From Raineyella fluvialis (GTDB lineage Bacteria > Actinomycetota > Actinomycetes > Propionibacteriales > Propionibacteriaceae): a DNA stretch of 64,000 bases. The position numbers were made by a program, and so were the translations under genes. Shown here one piece after another: positions 17,442 through 25,866 of the stretch (the first letter of the stretch is position 1; every line of letters starts with the position of its first letter). Below the pieces are notes generated by a model. That model was not told the DNA's origin, did not search any database, and worked only from the letters and a program-made list of their open reading frames with translations. The stretch is taken from positions 3,162,001 to 3,226,000 of the forward strand of contig NZ_CP045725.1 in NCBI RefSeq assembly GCF_009646095.1. Direction: 5' to 3'.

Positions 17442-18176
17442 TCAGTCCCGGGCGTAGAGCCGGAAGAAGTTGCGGAGCAGCCGTGGGGGGTGCGGGACCG
17501 CCGAGCGGCGTGCGACGGCTTTCAGCTCCTCCGTCTCGTGCGGTGCGAAGTAGCCGTGGTGCTTGTACTCCTCGATCCGACGCGACAGACCGTCCGCGTC
17601 CAGCTCGGGGTGGAACTGCGTCGCGTACAGGTTCTTCTTGATCCGGAACATCTGCACCGGGCAGGGATCCGAGGTGGCCAGCAGGACCGCACCGGAAGGG
17701 AGCTCCCTGACAGCCTCCTTGTGCCCGACGAAGGCGTCGAACCGGGTCGGGAGCCCGGCGCAGAGGGGATCCTTGCGTCCGGCCAGGGTGAGTTCGACAC
17801 TGACCGGCCCCACCGGCTCGGCGAACGTACGATCCACCACCGCGCCCTCGTGGGTGCCGAGCGTTCCGATCCCGTAGCAGGCGCCGAGGAAGGGGAAGTC
17901 CTGCTCGACGACCAGGTCGAGGACCCGGGCCAGCTCGGCTTCCACCTCCAGCTGCACCGCGGATTTGGTCTCGACCGGATCGGAGGAGTTGAACGGGCTG
18001 CCGCCCAGCAGGATCCCCGACCAGGCATCCAGGTCGAGCTCACCGATGGGTTCCCGGTCGACCCGCAGCCGGACGACCTGGCCGGGCTGGAGCCCGCCAT
18101 GACGGACGACGGCCGCGAACTCGTCGTCGGCGATGGCATCCTCGGCCCGGGTGGCCAGCAGGAGGAAGGGGCGCAT
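17442..18176 (-). CDS. Class I glutamine amidotransferase-like protein (GMP synthase-like)
   Basis: 244 residues. FPFLGACYGIGTLG holds the nucleophilic Cys and the oxyanion region, and ATQFHPELD gives the catalytic His-Glu pair of triad glutamine amidotransferases; WSGILLGGSPFNSSD matches the early GG loop. The protein stands alone without a synthetase domain, as in the GuaA-N-like or gamma-glutamyl-peptidase-like group, so the acceptor is unknown. The start is chosen at MRPFLLLATRAED; the ORF upstream to 18296 overlaps the divergent promoter. Confidence 0.82.
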   Translation of the reverse strand: MRPFLLLATRAEDAIADDEFAAVVRHGGLQPGQVVRLRVDREPIGELDLDAWSGILLGGSPFNSSDPVETKSAVQLEVEAELARVLDLVVEQDFPFLGACYGIGTLGTHEGAVVDRTFAEPVGPVSVELTLAGRKDPLCAGLPTRFDAFVGHKEAVRELPSGAVLLATSDPCPVQMFRIKKNLYATQFHPELDADGLSRRIEEYKHHGYFAPHETEELKAVARRSAVPHPPRLLRNFFRLYARD

Positions 18177-18238
18177 GTCGTTAGTCTGCCCGGTCACCGG
18201 GCCGTCGGGCAGCCGGCACCATCTGTTGGCACGCACCC

Positions 18239-19108
18239 GTGGCCGCTCGTCCTCGGGAGTCGACGTGGGGGAGCCGACCGCGCTGGAGCCGACCACTGCT
18301 GTCGGCCACCACCCCGGTTCGGTACGACCGACCGGTCAGTACGATACAAAGGTGTCGCCCGTGGCGGGCGTACGGAACGGCGGGAGACAAGGGGACGGCC
18401 ATCGAGACGCTGACCGCGATCCTCTCCCACACCACGGCGGGCTGGCTCGAGGCGCTCCGCCTGCACCTCGACCTCGCCCAGGCCTCCGCAGGACCCGTGG
18501 GCCACACCGCGGCGATCCTGGTCGCCGTCGGGGCGTGCGCCTCGATCCTGGTGGGACGCTCGGTCGTGCTCGCGGTGAATCGGATGCGGCGTGGCGGCCT
18601 GGTCTTCGTGATGATCCTCAACTTCGTCACCCTCGTCCTGACCTATGCCGTCCTCGGCCTGCTGGTCTGGGTGGCCGGCACCCTCCTGATCCGCGTCCAG
18701 GTGCCGGCCGAGCAGGTCGCCTGGGCCGTCCTGTGGGCCTGCTCACCGCTCGTGCTCGGCTTCGCCATCGCCATCCCCGTGCTCGGCTCAGCGATCGACC
18801 GGGCGCTGACCCTCTGGTCCTTGCTGATCCTGTGGAGCATCATCCGCGACCTCTACGCGACGACCCTGCTGCACAGTGGCGGCATCGCCCTCGGCGCGTT
18901 CCTTGTCGTATGGCTGCTGTCCGGGATCTACCTCCCCCTCCTCGCCCGGGCCCGCGACCATATCTGGCGACGCGCCACCGGACGGCCGCTGTACGACTCG
19001 GCCCGCTATGTACTGGACCAGGCGAGCATCGAGGGCAGCGAGGCCAGTCTCGGCGGGAGCGACTGGCTCGCCGAGCCACACCGACGCCGGAACGGCGAGC
19101 GCCCATGA
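18239..19108 (+). CDS. Membrane protein of unknown function (start uncertain)
   Basis: The well-supported part starts at about AIETLTAILSHTTAGWLEALRLHLDLAQ (18398) and holds five hydrophobic helices, including AILVAVGACASILVGRSVVLAV, GLVFVMILNFVTLVLTYAVLGLLVWVAG and FAIAIPVLGSAIDRALTLWSLLILW. The listed GTG at 18239 is the longest possible start, but its first 50 residues look non-coding. A leaderless GTG at 18352 fits the promoter better yet is in another frame, so the sequence between 18352 and 18400 may contain an error. The stop overlaps the ATG of the next gene (ATGA): the two are coupled. Confidence 0.6.
   Translation: MAARPRESTWGSRPRWSRPLLSATTPVRYDRPVSTIQRCRPWRAYGTAGDKGTAIETLTAILSHTTAGWLEALRLHLDLAQASAGPVGHTAAILVAVGACASILVGRSVVLAVNRMRRGGLVFVMILNFVTLVLTYAVLGLLVWVAGTLLIRVQVPAEQVAWAVLWACSPLVLGFAIAIPVLGSAIDRALTLWSLLILWSIIRDLYATTLLHSGGIALGAFLVVWLLSGIYLPLLARARDHIWRRATGRPLYDSARYVLDQASIEGSEASLGGSDWLAEPHRRRNGERP
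18327..18351 (+). promoter_or_regulatory. TetR-type palindrome overlapping a -10 element
   Basis: ACCGACCGGTCAGT (18327-18340) has a perfect GACCGGTC core and 12 of 14 palindromic positions, typical of TetR-family operators. TACGAT (18340-18345) follows and stands 6 nt before a GTG at 18352, the leaderless layout found elsewhere in this window. Confidence 0.45.
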
Positions 19109-20202
19109 TCGGGTACGCGCTGCTGGGCGGTCTGATGCTGCTGCTGTTCTTCGCGGTGCTGGCCCCGACCGAGTCGATGCGCTGGTGGGCCACCCAGAGT
19201 CGTGCCGAGGCGGAGCGCCGCGCGGAGCGCGTCCATGACCTGATCGCCGCGGAGCGGGGCGGCAAGGACTCGCGGACGAGTTACATCGTCTACATCTCCG
19301 GCGTGGGCGCCTTCGAACCGGAGGCGAGCCTCGCGGGGGAACGCCCACTCCTCGACGCGGTCAGGGCCAGGCTCAGCGGGATCGGCCTGGTGAGCCAGAT
19401 CTATCCCTACTCGATGACGAACCAGGGGCTGTTGGAGGCGCGGCTCAGCAGTTGGTGGTGGCGGATCGTCCAGCGCCACACCGACGGGGGCCCGATGGCG
19501 CCCCTGGCCCGGATCATCATCAACGCGCGCAACGCGCTGCAGGTGGGCGTCTCGCTCGACCGCCGGTACGGCCCGCTGTACTCGCTGGGAATCGCGAACG
19601 TGATCTGGGACGAGCTGCTCGACGCCGGCTACCACCCCGCCGACAAGCGCCCGATCGTGCTGCTGTCATGGAGCGGCGGTGCGCAGATCGCGCTCGGTGC
19701 GAGCTGGTACCTCGCCGCCACAGGGGCACCGGTGCACCTGCTGTCGGTCGGCGGCTTCATGGATGCCGACCCCGGCCTCGACAAGCTCACCCACCTGTGG
19801 CACTTCAAGGGCAGCCGGGACTGGGTACAGGGCGTGGCGGCCGTGGTCTTCCCCGGACGCTGGTCCGTCAATCGGCAGAGTTCGTGGAACCGTGCTGTTG
19901 CCGAGGGCCGGGTCACCGTCCGCAGCATCGGACCACTGAAGCACCTCGGGCGCGGCAGTTACCTGTCGAACGGCACCACGTTGCCGGACGGTCGGACCGG
20001 ACGCGAGATCACCGTGCAGACCATCTGCACCACACTCGTCGAGGCGGGCCTGGCCGAGTGGCGCCGCCCCGGCACCCCGGTGCCCCCGGTCAAGCCCCCG
20101 GCCCGCGAGCCGCACCCCCGCCAGCAGTCTCCGTCGCCGGCCCGCAGGACCCGCGAGATCCGCGGCAGGACCCGCGAGATCCGCGGCAGGACGCCCTCCT
20201 AG
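19105..20202 (+). CDS. Membrane-anchored lipase/hydrolase-like protein
   Basis: 365 residues. An N-terminal helix (MIGYALLGGLMLLLFFAVLAPT) anchors a soluble domain with YIVYISGVGAFEP and the nucleophile-elbow-like RPIVLLSWSGGAQIALGASWYL; an alpha/beta-hydrolase fold is inferred and no catalytic Asp/His was assigned. The tail is Pro/Arg-rich with a tandem 7-residue repeat (RTREIRG twice). The start overlaps the preceding membrane protein by 4 bp. A function in membrane-lipid or envelope metabolism is possible but unproven. Confidence 0.65.
   Translation: MIGYALLGGLMLLLFFAVLAPTESMRWWATQSRAEAERRAERVHDLIAAERGGKDSRTSYIVYISGVGAFEPEASLAGERPLLDAVRARLSGIGLVSQIYPYSMTNQGLLEARLSSWWWRIVQRHTDGGPMAPLARIIINARNALQVGVSLDRRYGPLYSLGIANVIWDELLDAGYHPADKRPIVLLSWSGGAQIALGASWYLAATGAPVHLLSVGGFMDADPGLDKLTHLWHFKGSRDWVQGVAAVVFPGRWSVNRQSSWNRAVAEGRVTVRSIGPLKHLGRGSYLSNGTTLPDGRTGREITVQTICTTLVEAGLAEWRRPGTPVPPVKPPAREPHPRQQSPSPARRTREIRGRTREIRGRTPS
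20146..20187 (+). repeat. Two tandem 21-bp repeats inside the 3' end of the hydrolase-like gene
   Basis: Identical 21-bp units at 20146-20166 and 20167-20187 encode the repeated RTREIRG; a third partial copy starts at 20188. In-frame length allows copy-number change without breaking the gene. Confidence 0.85.
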
Positions 20203-20275
20203 AGGGCTTTCGGCCGCTCCGGCCGCCGCCCCCGGGGGCGGGGGCGGACGGGCCCGTCATGGTAGTTTTGCCGCC

Positions 20276-21973
20276 ATGACCTCCCCCGAGCCCGTCGTTC
20301 CCGCCAGCGATTTCGTCCGCGACACCGTACGGCGCGACAACGAGCAGGGGACGTACGGCAGCCGGGTGCAGACCCGCTTCCCGCCGGAGCCCAACGGCTA
20401 CCTCCACATCGGGCACGCGAAGGCGATCACCGTCGACTTCGGGGTAGCGGAGGACTTCGGCGGCACCTGCAAGCTCCGGTTCGACGACACCAATCCGGAG
20501 ACCGAGGACGAGGAGTTCGTCCAGTCCATCATCGATGACATCCGCTGGCTCGGATACACCCCCGATGACATCGTCTACGCCTCGGACTACTTCGAGCAGC
20601 TGTACGCGTGGGCGGAGCTGATGGTCGAGCGGGGACTGGCCTACGTCGACGAGCAGGACAGCGAGACCATCTCCGCGCAGCGCGGCGGCTACGGACAGCC
20701 CGGCGTGGAGAGCCCCTTCCGCGACACCGCACCGGAGGACAACCTGGCCAAGCTGCGGGCCATGCGTGCGGGGGAGTTCGCCGACGGGTCGCGGGTGCTG
20801 CGGGCGAAGATCGACATGCAGCACGAGAACATGCAGCTGCGTGACCCGATCATGTACCGCATCCGTCGCGGCCACCACCACCGGACCGGCGACGCCTGGT
20901 GCATCTACCCCACGTACGACTGGGCCCACGGCCAGAGCGACGCGATCGAGGGCGTGACGCACTCGCTGTGCACCCTGGAGTTCGAGTCCCACCGACCGCT
21001 CTACAACTGGTTCCTCGAGCAGCTGCCGCTGCCCGGTGACACCCCCAAGCAGTTGGAGTTCGCCCGCCTCGAGCTCACCCACACGGTGACGTCCAAGCGG
21101 CGCCTGGCGAAGCTCGTGCACGAGGGCTTGGTCGAGGGCTGGGACGATCCGCGGATGCCCACTATCAGCGGGCTGCGGCGACGCGGCTACCCGGCCGCCG
21201 CCATCCGCGATTTCTGCCGCTACGTCGGGGTGAACCGGACCAACAGCCGACCCAGCATCGAGTTGCTGGAGTCGTTCGTTCGGAGGGAACTCAACCGGAC
21301 CGCCCAGCGCCGGATGGCCGTCATCCGGCCACTCAAGCTGGTCATCACGAACTGGCCGACCTCCGCGGACGGCAGCCCCGTCGTCGAGCACTTCTCGGTG
21401 GTGAACAACCCCGAGAACGAGGCGGACGGCTCCCGTGAGGTGGCCTTCAGCGGCGAGCTCTACATCGAGCGCGACGACTTCGCGGAGGTCCCCCCGCCCA
21501 AGTACTTCCGGCTGTCGCCGGGTCGCGAGGTGCGGCTCCGGGGTGCCTATTTCGTCACCGCCACCGATGTCGTGAAGGACGCCGAGGGCAACGTCGTCGA
21601 GGTGCACTGCACGTACGATCCGCAGACCCGGGGCGGTACCGCCCCGGACGGCCGCAAGGTGAAGTCGACGATGCACTGGGTCTCGGCGCAGCATGCCGTT
21701 GACGCGACGGCCGTCCTCTACGATCGGCTGTTCTCCACCGAGGCACCCGGCGCGGCGACCGGTGAACCGCTGGACGATCTCAACGCCGATTCCCGGGAAC
21801 TGCTGAGCGGCTGCAAGGTCGAGGCGGCACTGGCCGAGACCGTCCCCGGCACCGTGGTCCAGTTCGAGCGTCTGGGCTACTTCGCCCACGACCCGCGGAC
21901 GCCGATGCTGTTCCACCGCACGGTCGGGCTCAAGGACGAGTGGGCTGCCATCCAGAAGCGCCAGGGCAAGTGA
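20276..21973 (+). CDS. glnS: Glutaminyl-tRNA synthetase
   Basis: 565 residues. This class I synthetase charges tRNA-Gln directly. RFPPEPNGYLHIGHAKAI contains the HIGH motif, FDDTNPETEDEEFVQSI the amino-acid site region, and LTHTVTSKRRLAKLV the KMSKS-like loop (TSKRR). GEYDWAHGQSD-like contacts (YDWAHGQSDAIEGVTHSLCTLEF) distinguish it from GluRS. The C-terminal anticodon-binding barrels are present. TAGTTT (20263-20268) lies 7 nt before the ATG and there is no Shine-Dalgarno, so it looks leaderless. Many actinobacteria rely on GatCAB instead, so a true GlnRS is of note. Confidence 0.95.
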   Translation: MTSPEPVVPASDFVRDTVRRDNEQGTYGSRVQTRFPPEPNGYLHIGHAKAITVDFGVAEDFGGTCKLRFDDTNPETEDEEFVQSIIDDIRWLGYTPDDIVYASDYFEQLYAWAELMVERGLAYVDEQDSETISAQRGGYGQPGVESPFRDTAPEDNLAKLRAMRAGEFADGSRVLRAKIDMQHENMQLRDPIMYRIRRGHHHRTGDAWCIYPTYDWAHGQSDAIEGVTHSLCTLEFESHRPLYNWFLEQLPLPGDTPKQLEFARLELTHTVTSKRRLAKLVHEGLVEGWDDPRMPTISGLRRRGYPAAAIRDFCRYVGVNRTNSRPSIELLESFVRRELNRTAQRRMAVIRPLKLVITNWPTSADGSPVVEHFSVVNNPENEADGSREVAFSGELYIERDDFAEVPPPKYFRLSPGREVRLRGAYFVTATDVVKDAEGNVVEVHCTYDPQTRGGTAPDGRKVKSTMHWVSAQHAVDATAVLYDRLFSTEAPGAATGEPLDDLNADSRELLSGCKVEAALAETVPGTVVQFERLGYFAHDPRTPMLFHRTVGLKDEWAAIQKRQGK

Positions 21974-22026
21974 GCCTCGGACTGTCTTCCTGAGAGTCCG
22001 GTGAGACCTTCCCACAGGCTTCACCA

Positions 22027-22043
22027 ATAACCCCCTGGGGTAT
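22027..22043 (+). promoter_or_regulatory. CsoR/FrmR-like GC palindrome upstream of alcohol dehydrogenase
   Basis: ATAACCCCCTGGGGTAT contains ACCCC-CT-GGGGT, resembling operators of the CsoR/RcnR/FrmR family (TACCCC...GGGGTA). It lies about 70 bp before the ADH start. Weak: arms are only 5 bp. Confidence 0.3.
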
Positions 22044-22113
22044 CGGTGCGCGGTCTAGAGTGACGTCATCGCCGGCGATCGGCGCCGGCGTCTCTCGCAA
22101 AGGAGCGGGGACG

Positions 22114-23163
22114 ATGAAGGCTCTGGTGTACCACGGTCCGAATGTGAAGGCGTGGGAGGACGTCCCCGACCCCAGCATCCAGGAGCCGACGGACTGCATC
22201 GTCAAGGTCGAGGCCACGACCATCTGTGGCACCGATCTGCACATCATGAAGGGCGACGTCCCGGCCGTCACCGACGGCCGCATCCTCGGTCACGAGGGCG
22301 TCGGAACGATCACCGAGGTCGGCACCGCCGTCGGCAACTTCGCCGTCGGTGACCGCGTCATCATCTCCTGCATCACCAGCTGCGGGACCTGCAGTTACTG
22401 CCGCAAGGGCCTGCCCAGCCACTGCCAGACCGTCGGGGGGATCGGGTGGATCCTCGGGCACCTGATCGACGGCACCCAGGCCGAGTACGTCCGGATCCCC
22501 TTCGCGGACACCTCGCTCTACCACCTGCCCGAAGGCGTCAGCGACGAGCAGGCACTCTTCGTCTCCGACATCGTCCCCACGGGCTACGAGATCGGTGTCC
22601 GCGACGGCGGGGTCAAGCCGGGCGACGTGGTCGCGGTCATCGGTACGGGCCCGGTGGGGCTGTCGGCCATCATGACCGCGGGCCTGCACGGAGCCTCCCG
22701 GGTGATCGCCGTCGACCTGGACGACAACCGCCTGGAGCTGGCCGGTCGTGAGTTCGGCGCCACCCACACCGTCAACTCCGGGTCTCCCGACTGGGCCGAC
22801 CAGGTGCGGGCGCTGACCGACGGACTCGGGGTGGACGTGGCGATCGAGGCGGTCGGCCTCCCGGCCACCTTCGCGGCCGCTCTGTCGGTCGTCCGGCCCG
22901 GCGGCCAGGTCGCCAACGTCGGTGTGCACGGCAAATCTGTCGAGCTGCCGATCCAGGACAAGTGGATCGACAACATCCGCATCTCCATGGGCCTGGTGAA
23001 CGCGGTGACCGGCGACATGCTCCTGAAGATGATCGCCGAGGGCAAGCTCCCGGTCGACAAGCTGGCCACGCACCGGTTCTCCCTGGCGGAGATCGACGAG
23101 GCGTACGAGACCTTCGGCAACGCGGCGCGGACGAAGGCGCTCAAGGTGGTGATGACCGCCTGA
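22114..23163 (+). CDS. Zinc-dependent alcohol dehydrogenase
   Basis: 349 residues of the medium-chain dehydrogenase family. The catalytic zinc site is CGTDLH, GHEGVG and a later acidic residue; the structural zinc cysteines are in CGTCSYCRKGLPSHC. The NAD-binding loop is VIGTGPVGLSAI. YHGPNVKAWEDVPDPSIQ at the start and the alcohol site resemble alcohol dehydrogenases for short-chain alcohols. The ATG has AAAGGAG upstream. It oxidises alcohols or reduces aldehydes in the cytosol; the exact substrate is not readable from sequence. Confidence 0.92.
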   Translation: MKALVYHGPNVKAWEDVPDPSIQEPTDCIVKVEATTICGTDLHIMKGDVPAVTDGRILGHEGVGTITEVGTAVGNFAVGDRVIISCITSCGTCSYCRKGLPSHCQTVGGIGWILGHLIDGTQAEYVRIPFADTSLYHLPEGVSDEQALFVSDIVPTGYEIGVRDGGVKPGDVVAVIGTGPVGLSAIMTAGLHGASRVIAVDLDDNRLELAGREFGATHTVNSGSPDWADQVRALTDGLGVDVAIEAVGLPATFAAALSVVRPGGQVANVGVHGKSVELPIQDKWIDNIRISMGLVNAVTGDMLLKMIAEGKLPVDKLATHRFSLAEIDEAYETFGNAARTKALKVVMTA

Positions 23164-23307
23164 GGGAGGGTTTCCCCACCTCAGGGGCCCGACGGGCGGG
23201 ACCCGGCCGATCGGTGAATGGTCATGCCCGGTTCCGCCCACGGCCTCCGGAGGCGCACGATCCGCCGGCACGCCCCGAGCGGGAATCCATGAGCACAGGG
23301 GAGCGAG

Positions 23308-23967
23308 ATGTCTGCACGATCATTGATCCGCTGGAGTGGGTTCGCCTGGATCATGGCCGGTGTCCTGTTCGTGCTGGCCACGGTTGTCCACCCCTCCACG
23401 GAAACGCCCCAGACGATCCTGTCCCAGTCATCCCGCCTGATTGCCGGGCACTGGTTGTCCACCTTCAGCCTGGCGTTCCTCTTGCTGGGGCTGCCGGGCC
23501 TGTACGTCACCTGCTCCGGCCGGTCAGGACGGCTGGGTCTGACCGGTTTCCTGCTGGCCTTCCTCGGAGCCGTCCTCTTCGCCGTGTCGAACGATTACGG
23601 ATTCACGGCGCCGGTACTGGCACGAGCCGACCCACGGCTCCTGCAGGAGGTGAACGCCTATCCACCGGTGGCCATCATGAACGCGTTGTTCGTCGCGACC
23701 TTCGTCCCGGGCTTCGTCATACTCGGCATCGCGGTCGAGCGCTCGCACGTCTTTCCGCGCAGGGTGGGAGTCCTGTTGGCCGTCGGTGTGCCGCTGTACC
23801 TGGTCTGCAGCCTGCTGAGCCTGCTGGTCCTCCGGTCGCTGTGGATCGCCGTCAGCCTCAGCGCCGTGGTCGTCGGTCTCGGATGGGTGGCAGCCGGTCA
23901 CACGCTCTGGTCGGGCCACGGGCCGACCGTCGTCGGGCCCGCTGGTGCAGCGAGGACCATGCCGTAA
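23308..23967 (+). CDS. Six-helix membrane protein of unknown function
   Basis: 219 residues. Hydrophobic segments: SGFAWIMAGVLFVLATVVHP, LSTFSLAFLLLGLPGLYVTC, LTGFLLAFLGAVLFAVS, IMNALFVATFVPGFVILGIAV, VGVLLAVGVPLYLVCSLLSLLVL and WIAVSLSAVVVGLGWVAAGH. The layout is like DUF4386- or DUF998-type small integral proteins, but I cannot name a family with certainty. GGGAGCGAG lies before the ATG. Isolated gene, convergent with the DUF309 gene. Confidence 0.65.
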   Translation: MSARSLIRWSGFAWIMAGVLFVLATVVHPSTETPQTILSQSSRLIAGHWLSTFSLAFLLLGLPGLYVTCSGRSGRLGLTGFLLAFLGAVLFAVSNDYGFTAPVLARADPRLLQEVNAYPPVAIMNALFVATFVPGFVILGIAVERSHVFPRRVGVLLAVGVPLYLVCSLLSLLVLRSLWIAVSLSAVVVGLGWVAAGHTLWSGHGPTVVGPAGAARTMP

Positions 23968-24002
23968 AAGGGCCTTCCCGCTCCGCCACTCCATCGACGT
24001 GG

Positions 24003-24458
24003 TCAGTCGCGGATCCGTGGGACCGGCACGTCGCCGTCCGGATCGGCGACCAGCGCGTGGGACCAGCTCACGAGTGCGGTGACGTCGATCCCGTACGGCG
24101 CCATCGACGCGTACGGCTCGAGGCGCTGGGCGGCCCGGGAGGCCACCGACCGCGCGCCACGCAGGTTCCCGCGCCGTTGATGGGTGAGGGCCACGGCGAG
24201 TTGCGCCAGCCCCTGCCACAATCCGCGCCAGGGGTCGTCGGCCGCTTTCCACTGGTCCTCGAGCACCTCGTGGGCCTGGAAGGGCAGGCCCCGGTCCAGG
24301 TAGTCCTGGGCGTCCTCGAGGGCCTCGAACGGCGTACGCGTCCGCTGCGGCACCCGCTCGGCGACATCCTCGAGGCCTCGCGCGAGGGGGCGGCCGAGGG
24401 CGTCCCTCGGACGGGCGTTCACCGGTCGTCCGGAGGCATCACGATCGCGCATCGTCAT
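24003..24458 (-). CDS. DUF309 domain protein
   Basis: 151 residues. The signature PFQAHEVLEDQWKAADDPWRGLWQGLAQLAVALTHQRRGN, with conserved His-Glu and Trp residues, marks the DUF309 family of small helical proteins of unknown role. The first 40 residues are Arg/Asp-rich and probably disordered. The start is an ATG at 24458 with a second ATG two codons later. It is divergent from the export operon, with only 69 bp between start codons. Confidence 0.85.
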   Translation of the reverse strand: MTMRDRDASGRPVNARPRDALGRPLARGLEDVAERVPQRTRTPFEALEDAQDYLDRGLPFQAHEVLEDQWKAADDPWRGLWQGLAQLAVALTHQRRGNLRGARSVASRAAQRLEPYASMAPYGIDVTALVSWSHALVADPDGDVPVPRIRD

Positions 24459-24527
24459 GGATCCAGTGTCCCATCCGAAATCAGCGTTCCCCTTGCGGAG
24501 ACCTCCGGCCGCGAGGACGCTTGTCCC

Positions 24528-25865
24528 GTGGTCAGGACGGGCGTACGCGCGGGGCTGGTGGGAGCGCTGGCGCCCCTCCTGGCGGCGTGCACGTCGCCCG
24601 CCCCCACCTTGGCGGGGACCGTCGAGGTGGGCGTGGTGAGCGTCGTCGCACCCGCGCTTCCCCCCGTGCGGGCGGGCGCCCCCACCATCCCCTCGGCGGG
24701 CGCCGGTCCGTCGACAGGATCGACCGCCCCGACCACCGCAGCGAGCCCCTCCGCTGACTCCGCCTCCGGCACCGCCATCGGGACGAGCGCGGGCGCAACG
24801 GTCACGCCGGTGCGCGTCGTGCAGGTCGTCAGCACCGGTGACAGGGTGGCGGCCGGCGACACCGTGGCCCGCCTCGACGACGCCCTCCCGGCGGCGTCCC
24901 TGGCGCTCGCGCGGTCCGATGCGGCGGTGGCCCGGTCCCGGATCACCATGCTCGAGTCACGCCGTAACGATGCCGCGGTGACCCGCGATGATCTGGCAAC
25001 TCGACGAGCGACCCTGGATGCGACGATCCGGGAGCTGACTGCCAGCCGCGACAGATTGGCCCAGCAGCTGACCCGCTTCCGCGCGATGGTCGCTGCCCAG
25101 CAGGCCCTGCTGGCCCAGCAAGCCGCCACCCGGGCGAGGGTAGGGGGTCAGGCAGCAGCGGCCACGGCGGGACCGACACCCGTGCAGCACCCGGCGAGCT
25201 CGCCGGACGGGAGTCAGGCGTCCGGTCTCCAGCCGAGTGGCAGCACGGCTGCCCCGACCTCTCCAGCCGCCCTGACGGCGGCTCTTGGCACCTTGGCGGC
25301 CACGCTGGACAAGCTGGACGCCGGGCTGGCCCGGGCCCGTAGCGCCCGCTCCCGACTCGTGGACGCCGACGCCCGGCTGGCCGACGCCGAGCACCAACTC
25401 GACAACGCCGCGGAGCTCACCCGACTCGCCGCCGATGCCAGTGACGTGGCGGTGCAACTGTCCGAGGAGGCCCTCCGCTCCGCCACCGTCACCGCTCCGG
25501 AGGCGGGCACCGTCACCCGTGCCGCGAGCGTCGGCGACGTGCTGGCCCCCGGAGCGACCCTGGTCGAGCTGCGACCGGAGGGCCCGAGCACCATCACCAC
25601 TTGGGTGGCACCCGCCGCCGCGCGCGACGTCTGTGCGGGGACCAGGGCGATCGTGCGCGCCGACTGGCTGGCCGACGACCGCACGGCCACCGTCACCACG
25701 GTGGCCGACGCCCCGCAGCTGCCGCCGTCCTCATTCGCCGGGGCGGACATCCACCTCACCCGAGCGGTGCTCGTCCGGCTCTCCACGGACGGCGATGCGC
25801 TGCCCGCCGGAGCACCCCTCGACATCGTCATGGGGCAGTGCCCCACCTGGACAAAGGACCGATGA
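24528..25865 (+). CDS. HlyD-like adaptor lipoprotein (first gene of export operon)
   Basis: 445 residues. The signal segment GVRAGLVGALAPLLAACTSP ends in a lipobox (LAAC), so the protein is likely lipid-anchored outside the membrane. A long Ala/Arg coiled-coil region (about 115-310, with a Pro/Ser/Gln-rich insertion) is flanked by lipoyl-like half motifs (VVSTGDRVAAGDTVARLDD and TVTAPEAGTVTRAASVGDVLAPGATLVEL), the membrane-fusion-protein plan. The GTG start has GAGGAC upstream. It is followed 1 bp later by a second adaptor, the two ATPases and two permeases; they likely form one export machine. Confidence 0.78.
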   Translation: MVRTGVRAGLVGALAPLLAACTSPAPTLAGTVEVGVVSVVAPALPPVRAGAPTIPSAGAGPSTGSTAPTTAASPSADSASGTAIGTSAGATVTPVRVVQVVSTGDRVAAGDTVARLDDALPAASLALARSDAAVARSRITMLESRRNDAAVTRDDLATRRATLDATIRELTASRDRLAQQLTRFRAMVAAQQALLAQQAATRARVGGQAAAATAGPTPVQHPASSPDGSQASGLQPSGSTAAPTSPAALTAALGTLAATLDKLDAGLARARSARSRLVDADARLADAEHQLDNAAELTRLAADASDVAVQLSEEALRSATVTAPEAGTVTRAASVGDVLAPGATLVELRPEGPSTITTWVAPAAARDVCAGTRAIVRADWLADDRTATVTTVADAPQLPPSSFAGADIHLTRAVLVRLSTDGDALPAGAPLDIVMGQCPTWTKDR

Positions 25866-25866
25866 C

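Noticed and set aside
20090-22027. 645-residue open frame antisense to glnS
   Set aside because: Mirror of the conserved glnS gene, with low-complexity composition.
22962-25865. 967-residue plus-strand frame spanning ADH end to the first adaptor
   Set aside because: Only the part from 24528 is a real gene; the rest covers intergenic DNA, a membrane-protein gene in another frame and DUF309 on the other strand.
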